Assembly: GCA_029259845.1 (NCBI GenBank) | Contig: JAJDEI010000133.1 | Coordinates: forward strand, 1 to 47,083 | Origin: Planctomycetaceae bacterium | GTDB lineage: Bacteria > Planctomycetota > Planctomycetia > Planctomycetales > Planctomycetaceae | DNA length: 47,083 nt | Direction: 5' to 3' | In this document: piece after piece, positions 42,862-47,083 of the stretch | Layout of the letters: every line of letters starts with the position of its first letter | Numbering within the stretch: the stretch's first letter is position 1 | Program-made: the position numbers and the translations under genes | Notes under the pieces: generated by a model | The model's database searches: none | Seen by the model: only the letters and a program-made list of their open reading frames with translations | What the model was told of the DNA's origin: nothing

Positions 42862-45800
42862 ATGAGCGCCGCGCCCGCCTTCGCCCACCTGCATTGCCAC
42901 ACGCACTACAGCCTTCTGGACGGCGCGAACCGCATTCCGGACCTCGTTAAGAACGTCAAAGCACAGGGGATGAATGCGTGTGCGATCACCGATCATGGGA
43001 ATCTGTACGGGGCACTGGAGTTCTACCAGACCTGCAAGGCGCATGACATCAATCCGATCCTGGGGTACGAAGCGTACATCGCTCCGGGACACCGCACGGA
43101 CCGCAGCGCCAGCCGCCTCAAGGAGGCGGCGTTCCATCTCACGCTGCTGGCGATGAACGGGACGGGATTCCGAAACCTGGTCAAACTGGCGTCGCGGGCC
43201 TTTCTGGAGGGGTTTTATTACAAGCCCCGGATCGACAAGGAGTTGCTGGAGGAGTTTCACGAAGGGATCATCTGCCTCTCCGGTTGTGCGTCGAGCGAGC
43301 TGTCACGGTTCCTGCTGGCAGAAGAACTCGACAAGGCGGAATCGCTGGCCAAATGGTACGCCGACCTGTTCGGCGACCGGTTCTATATGGAAATCCAGGA
43401 TGCGGGCGTCGAAATCCAGCAGTCGTGCGCCGAGGCAACGGTCACCCTGGCGAACCGCATGGGACTGCCGCTCGTGGCGACCAACGACGCCCACTATCTC
43501 TGTCGGGAACACGCCGAGATTCACGATGTGCTGCTATGTGTGAACACGAAGACATTTCGCAGCGACACCAACCGGATGAGGATCGATACCGACCAACTCT
43601 TCATCCGCTCGCCTCAGCAGATGTACGACGTGTTCCCGGATCAGGCGGAAGCGGTCGCCCGCTCGCAGGAGATCGCCGACCGTGTCGACATCGATCTCGA
43701 CCTCACCAAGCGGCATTTCCCCGTCTTCAAGCCGCCGGAAAACAAGACCGACACCCAATACCTTCGCGAGTTGTGTGAGGAGGGCCTGATCTGGCGGTAC
43801 GGTGAGAATCCCGGTCCCAAATACCGGGAGCGGCTCGACCATGAACTTGGCATCATCGAAAAAATGGGGTATCCGAGCTACTTCCTGATCGTCTGGGACT
43901 TCGCCCGCTTCGCACGGGACAAGGGCATCCCCTGCACGGCGAGAGGCTCTGCCTGCGGAGCGATCGTGTCGTACCTGCTCGGCATCTCCGACATCTGCCC
44001 GGTTCAGTATGACCTGCTGTTCGAACGGTTTCTCGACCCCAGCCGGTCCGAGGCGCCCGACATCGACATCGACTTCTGCCGCGACCGGCGGCAATGGGTC
44101 ATCGACTACGTCAAGGAAAAGTACGGCGAACAAAACGTCGCCCAGATCGGCACGTTCGGTACGCTCAAGGCGAAAGCCGCCATCCGAGACGTCGCACGCG
44201 CCCTCTCCGTCCCGCTCAAGCGGGCGGATGAGATCGCCAAAATGGTGCCCGACACCCTCAACATCACACTCACCGAAGCCCTCGAAGAGAACCCCGAACT
44301 TCAAGACCAATACGATCGCGATCCGCAAATCAAGGAACTGATCGACTTCGCAAAGGGACTGGAAGGGCTCGCCAAGAGTGCCGGCACTCACGCTGCCGGC
44401 GTCGTCATCGCCGACCAGCCGCTCGACGAATACGTCCCCCTCCAGAAAATCAGCGGCAAGCAGGACATCCTCACACAGTGGACGGACGTTGAGAAAGCCG
44501 GTCTGCTCAAGATGGATTTCCTGGGACTCCGCAATCTGTCGATCCTGGACAAAGCCGTCCACAACGTGCGGCTGACGCATCCCGATTTCGACATGCGGCC
44601 GATCGACTTTCCGCTCGATGACGCCGAGACGTTCGCACTCCTGCAGCGGGGCGAAACCAAGGGTATCTTCCAACTGGAATCCGGCGGGATGCGCGACCTG
44701 CTCACGAAGATGAAGCCGGACAAGTTTCAGGACATCATCGCCACGTCCGCGCTCTACCGTCCCGGACCGCTCGAAGGCGGCATGGTTCTCGACTACGTCA
44801 ACGTCAAGAACGGCCGCCAGGAGCCCGCCAAAGTTCACCCGGTTGTCGACAAAATCCTGGCAGAGACCTACGGCGTGATGGTCTATCAGGAACAGGTCAT
44901 GCGCATCCTCAACCGCCTGGGAGGCATCGAACTGGCGCAGTCGTACCAATGCATTAAGGCCATCTCCAAGAAAAAGCTGCCGATCATCGCCCAGTACCGT
45001 GAGCAGTTCATCGAAGGAGCACAGGCCAAGAGCATGAGCCGCGAACAGGCCGACGGATTGTTCGGACTCATCGAGAAATTTGCCGGGTACGGCTTCAACA
45101 AATCACACAGCACCGCCTATGGGGCGATCGCATACCAGACCGCCTATCTCAAGGCTCACTACCCCTACGAGTTCATGGCGGCCTTGCTCTCCTGTGGGAT
45201 GGAATCGAGCGACCGCATCGCCGAGCACACCGACGACTGCCGCCGCATGGGCATCGAAATCCTCCCGCCGGATGTCAACACGAGCGACGTCGAATTCCGA
45301 GTCGTGCAAGAAAGCCCACCGGCTGCGACCGGTGCGGCGGATCCGGATTCTCTCCCACGCACTCTCGCCTTCGGTCTCGGAGCGATCAAAGGCGTGGGCG
45401 GCGCTGCCATGCAGGCCCTCGTCGATGAGCGCGCGGCCAATGGGCCCTTCAAGGACATTTTCGACCTCTGCGAACGGGTCGATCCCAAGCAACTTACCAA
45501 GGGCATGCTCGAGATTCTCATCAAGGCCGGAGCGCTGGACAACTTCGGTCCCAACCGGGCCCAGCACACGCTTGTGGTCGACCGGGCCATTCAAGCGGCT
45601 GCCGCGGCCCTTCGGGACCGGGCGGCCGGTCAGATGTCCCTGTTCGGCGAGCCGGAACCGGCCACAGACGTGGCGTCTTCCGGGGAGACGGGCGCGTCGC
45701 TTCCTCCCGCGGACGACTGGACGCACTCCCAGAAACTCTCCGCCGAACGGGAGGTTTTCGGCTTTTATCTCACATCGCATCCCCTGGCCGAATTCGCCGG

Positions 45801-46488
45801 CGAATTGGCCGGTCTCGCGACCCACACCACCGCCGCCCTGCGCGACATTGATGACGGCAAGGACGTCATCATTGGCGGGATGATCTCCTCGATCAAAAAG
45901 TCGCAAACGAAAAACCCCAGCCGCAACGGCAACAGCCGCTATGTGAACTTTGACCTCGAAGATGCCCACGGCGTCGTCCGTTGCATCCTCTGGCCCGACG
46001 ACTTCGCCCTGCACGGAGAAAAAATTGTCGCCGATGCGATCTGCGTGCTCGAAGCCCGCGTCGACCGCCGCAGCCGGGAACCGAACCTGATCGTCAACAA
46101 GTTCTATACTCTGGAAGAGGCGGAGCGAAAATTCACCAAGCAGGTCGCCGTCAAGTTCCGTCGCGGCTTTCACACCGAAGAAGACATGCGCCGCGTCCGC
46201 GACGTCCTCGCGCGGCACCCCGGCGGAACGTCAGTGGCAATCGTCATCGAAACCTGGGATGACTCTGGCGACGCGGCTCAGCAACCGGCTCCTGTCGAGG
46301 GCGGGGAATCCGACAGCGACTCAACACGGATCGACGCCGCCCATTCCACGCCCACCGGTCCGGTCGGAACACGCCTCCGGGCCGTGCTCACCACACCGAC
46401 TCAGGTCTCCGCCAACGCGGCCCTCAAAAAGGACCTGCTCAGCACCCTCGGAAGAGACGGCTTCCGTTACGTCAGCCGCTCCATTTAG
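42862..46488 (+). CDS. dnaE: DNA polymerase III alpha subunit
   Basis: Catalytic subunit of the replicative DNA polymerase. The 1208 residues are close to the usual 1160. The N-terminal PHP domain starts HLHCHTHYSLLDG (about 9-21). The polymerase catalytic aspartates are in PDIDIDF (Asp 400, 402 and 404), and the third is Asp 552 (KMDFLGLRNL). Beta-clamp-type and helix-hairpin-helix regions follow, then an OB-fold (about 1000-1085). The motif GQMSLFGEPE (about 921-930) is a likely clamp-binding or flexible site. The tail contains a Ser/Asp/Pro-rich linker. Start ATG 42862 is well placed. It is the DnaE1 type; no polC-like exonuclease is inserted. Confidence 0.96.
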   Translation: MSAAPAFAHLHCHTHYSLLDGANRIPDLVKNVKAQGMNACAITDHGNLYGALEFYQTCKAHDINPILGYEAYIAPGHRTDRSASRLKEAAFHLTLLAMNGTGFRNLVKLASRAFLEGFYYKPRIDKELLEEFHEGIICLSGCASSELSRFLLAEELDKAESLAKWYADLFGDRFYMEIQDAGVEIQQSCAEATVTLANRMGLPLVATNDAHYLCREHAEIHDVLLCVNTKTFRSDTNRMRIDTDQLFIRSPQQMYDVFPDQAEAVARSQEIADRVDIDLDLTKRHFPVFKPPENKTDTQYLRELCEEGLIWRYGENPGPKYRERLDHELGIIEKMGYPSYFLIVWDFARFARDKGIPCTARGSACGAIVSYLLGISDICPVQYDLLFERFLDPSRSEAPDIDIDFCRDRRQWVIDYVKEKYGEQNVAQIGTFGTLKAKAAIRDVARALSVPLKRADEIAKMVPDTLNITLTEALEENPELQDQYDRDPQIKELIDFAKGLEGLAKSAGTHAAGVVIADQPLDEYVPLQKISGKQDILTQWTDVEKAGLLKMDFLGLRNLSILDKAVHNVRLTHPDFDMRPIDFPLDDAETFALLQRGETKGIFQLESGGMRDLLTKMKPDKFQDIIATSALYRPGPLEGGMVLDYVNVKNGRQEPAKVHPVVDKILAETYGVMVYQEQVMRILNRLGGIELAQSYQCIKAISKKKLPIIAQYREQFIEGAQAKSMSREQADGLFGLIEKFAGYGFNKSHSTAYGAIAYQTAYLKAHYPYEFMAALLSCGMESSDRIAEHTDDCRRMGIEILPPDVNTSDVEFRVVQESPPAATGAADPDSLPRTLAFGLGAIKGVGGAAMQALVDERAANGPFKDIFDLCERVDPKQLTKGMLEILIKAGALDNFGPNRAQHTLVVDRAIQAAAAALRDRAAGQMSLFGEPEPATDVASSGETGASLPPADDWTHSQKLSAEREVFGFYLTSHPLAEFAGELAGLATHTTAALRDIDDGKDVIIGGMISSIKKSQTKNPSRNGNSRYVNFDLEDAHGVVRCILWPDDFALHGEKIVADAICVLEARVDRRSREPNLIVNKFYTLEEAERKFTKQVAVKFRRGFHTEEDMRRVRDVLARHPGGTSVAIVIETWDDSGDAAQQPAPVEGGESDSDSTRIDAAHSTPTGPVGTRLRAVLTTPTQVSANAALKKDLLSTLGRDGFRYVSRSI

Positions 46489-46597
46489 CCCGGATGTTTT
46501 GTTGGTTGATTGTTGCTGAGGGGGTTGCGATGGCCGGGGATTCGGTCGGGGGAGGGGGCAACAGCCTTGTCTCGCCACCGCAGCCAGGACCGATCGC

Positions 46598-47083
46598 GTG
46601 ACAGAGGGTCACACCGACGCCATCGCGTTTTTACGGCGGCCGGGGCGCGACGTCATCGCTGATTTTAATTGCGGGCGGCTGGTCTCTGCTGCGGGGCTGC
46701 TGTTGCTGCGGGAGGCCGGTCGACGGCGGGGGCTGAGCGACGGGGTCAGTGCGAAGGAGGTTGAGCGAAGGGGTCTGAGCGACGGGGTCAGGGCGTGTCG
46801 GCCGGACCCCCGCGATCGGGCCGCTGTGGTGCGTGCGCCACGGGGGCCGGATCGCTCAGCGGCTCTTCGCGGTGCCCGCGGGCGACAAAGACCTCAACGA
46901 TCATCAGGCCTCAACGATCATCAGACTTCAACGATCATCAGACCTCAACGATCATCAGGCCTTGCGAGATGACCCGGCGCTCCCAACGGCGACCGGCCAG
47001 TCGCCCGAACCGTTGGAGCCGCGCGCCGCGCCCTCGACGCTGTGCCGACGGAAGCAGCGCGTCACGCACTCGAGGGGATGTCG
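46598..47083 (+). pseudogene. Decayed IS1380-like transposase, cut by the window end
   Basis: From GTG 46598 the product begins MTEGHTDAIAFLRRPGRDVI and continues ADFNCGRLVSAAGLLLLREA, the N-terminal pattern of IS1380-type transposases. A 42-bp in-frame direct duplication (46733-46774, then again from 46775) repeats a GLSDGV segment. Near 46830-46850 the family-like frame shifts by one base and continues as RIAQRLFAVPAGDKDLNDHQ. It then runs through a four-copy 17-bp tandem array to LRDDPAL and STLCRRK, open to the window edge. The frameshift and duplications imply a non-functional copy unless a sequencing error or frameshifting restores it. Confidence 0.6.
46891..46958 (+). repeat. 17-bp tandem repeat, four units, inside the transposase remnant
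   Basis: Units ACCTCAACGATCATCAG, GCCTCAACGATCATCAG, ACTTCAACGATCATCAG and ACCTCAACGATCATCAG are contiguous. Three extra units add 51 bases, so the reading frame is kept across the array. Confidence 0.85.

Noticed and set aside
43534..44949. A 471-residue open frame antisense to dnaE
   Set aside because: It lies wholly inside the clear DnaE coding region. Its residues follow from the complement of a GC-rich gene and contain no recognisable motif.
46598..46972. A genuine 124-residue protein at the right edge
   Set aside because: Its first 45 residues are transposase-like and the rest is a frameshifted translation of tandem repeats, so it is better described as a transposase remnant.

Overview
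The window looks like a chromosomal segment of a GC-rich bacterium of the phylum Planctomycetota. The support is indirect but consistent. It carries secreted proteins of types common in that phylum (a DUF1080/3-keto-disaccharide hydrolase-like protein, a GHL-type glycosidase with a propeller, HEAT and PQQ-like repeat proteins, a CPXCG zinc-ribbon protein). Its spacers are filled with short palindromic repeats. It has an mre elongation cluster next to ordinary housekeeping genes. No tRNA, rRNA, CRISPR array or prophage was seen.

Layout. Positions 1-5592 (minus strand) hold the cell-elongation cluster mreB-mreC-mreD-mrdA. Positions 6327-7894 hold a secreted protein translationally coupled to a PlsC-type acyltransferase. 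Positions 7997-12058 (minus strand) hold the flagellar hook genes fliK-flgD-flgE. Positions 12661-14554 (minus strand) hold a membrane protein, a CPXCG protein and a secreted carboxypeptidase-regulatory-like protein. Positions 15499-23560 hold holB, a glycosidase-like protein, a paralogue of the secreted regulatory-like protein, an APS reductase (cysH), a small membrane protein and a DUF1080 protein. Positions 23814-31457 hold tsaE, a membrane protein, a quinone oxidoreductase, a glucan phosphorylase, a HEAT-repeat protein, a membrane protein and rpsT. Positions 31776-39164 hold a membrane-anchored PQQ-like propeller, a class IV aminotransferase followed by a PmtA-like methyltransferase, an M20 peptidase, a small coiled-coil protein and an HD phosphohydrolase. 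Positions 39743-42705 encode a Trk/Ktr potassium channel and its RCK regulator. dnaE (42862-46488) and a decayed IS1380-like transposase at the right edge finish the window.

The most striking element is not a gene. Seven copies of one 157-160 bp palindromic element (called PE1 here) lie in the spacers. Each copy starts CAGGGCC and ends in the mirror-image bases, contains a 19-bp inner inverted repeat, and is flanked by a 10-bp target duplication (exact in five copies, one mismatch in two). This is the signature of a non-autonomous transposable element (MITE). Three copies sit exactly on gene ends. One duplicated a start codon and cut the gene from its Shine-Dalgarno sequence. One duplicated a stop codon. 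One replaced the last codons of an aminotransferase with an element-encoded tail. A second family (PE2, about 149 bp, three copies) and several other inverted repeats fill most remaining spacers.

How the genes work together: MreBCD and the PBP2-type transpeptidase would form the lateral wall elongasome, although no rodA is visible here. FlgE, FlgD and FliK are the hook subunit, hook cap and hook-length control protein. HolB and DnaE are both replication polymerase subunits but lie 26 kb apart. TrkH and TrkA-like proteins form a potassium uptake pair. All functions are read from sequence motifs by eye. Start codons near repeat insertions are the least certain calls.
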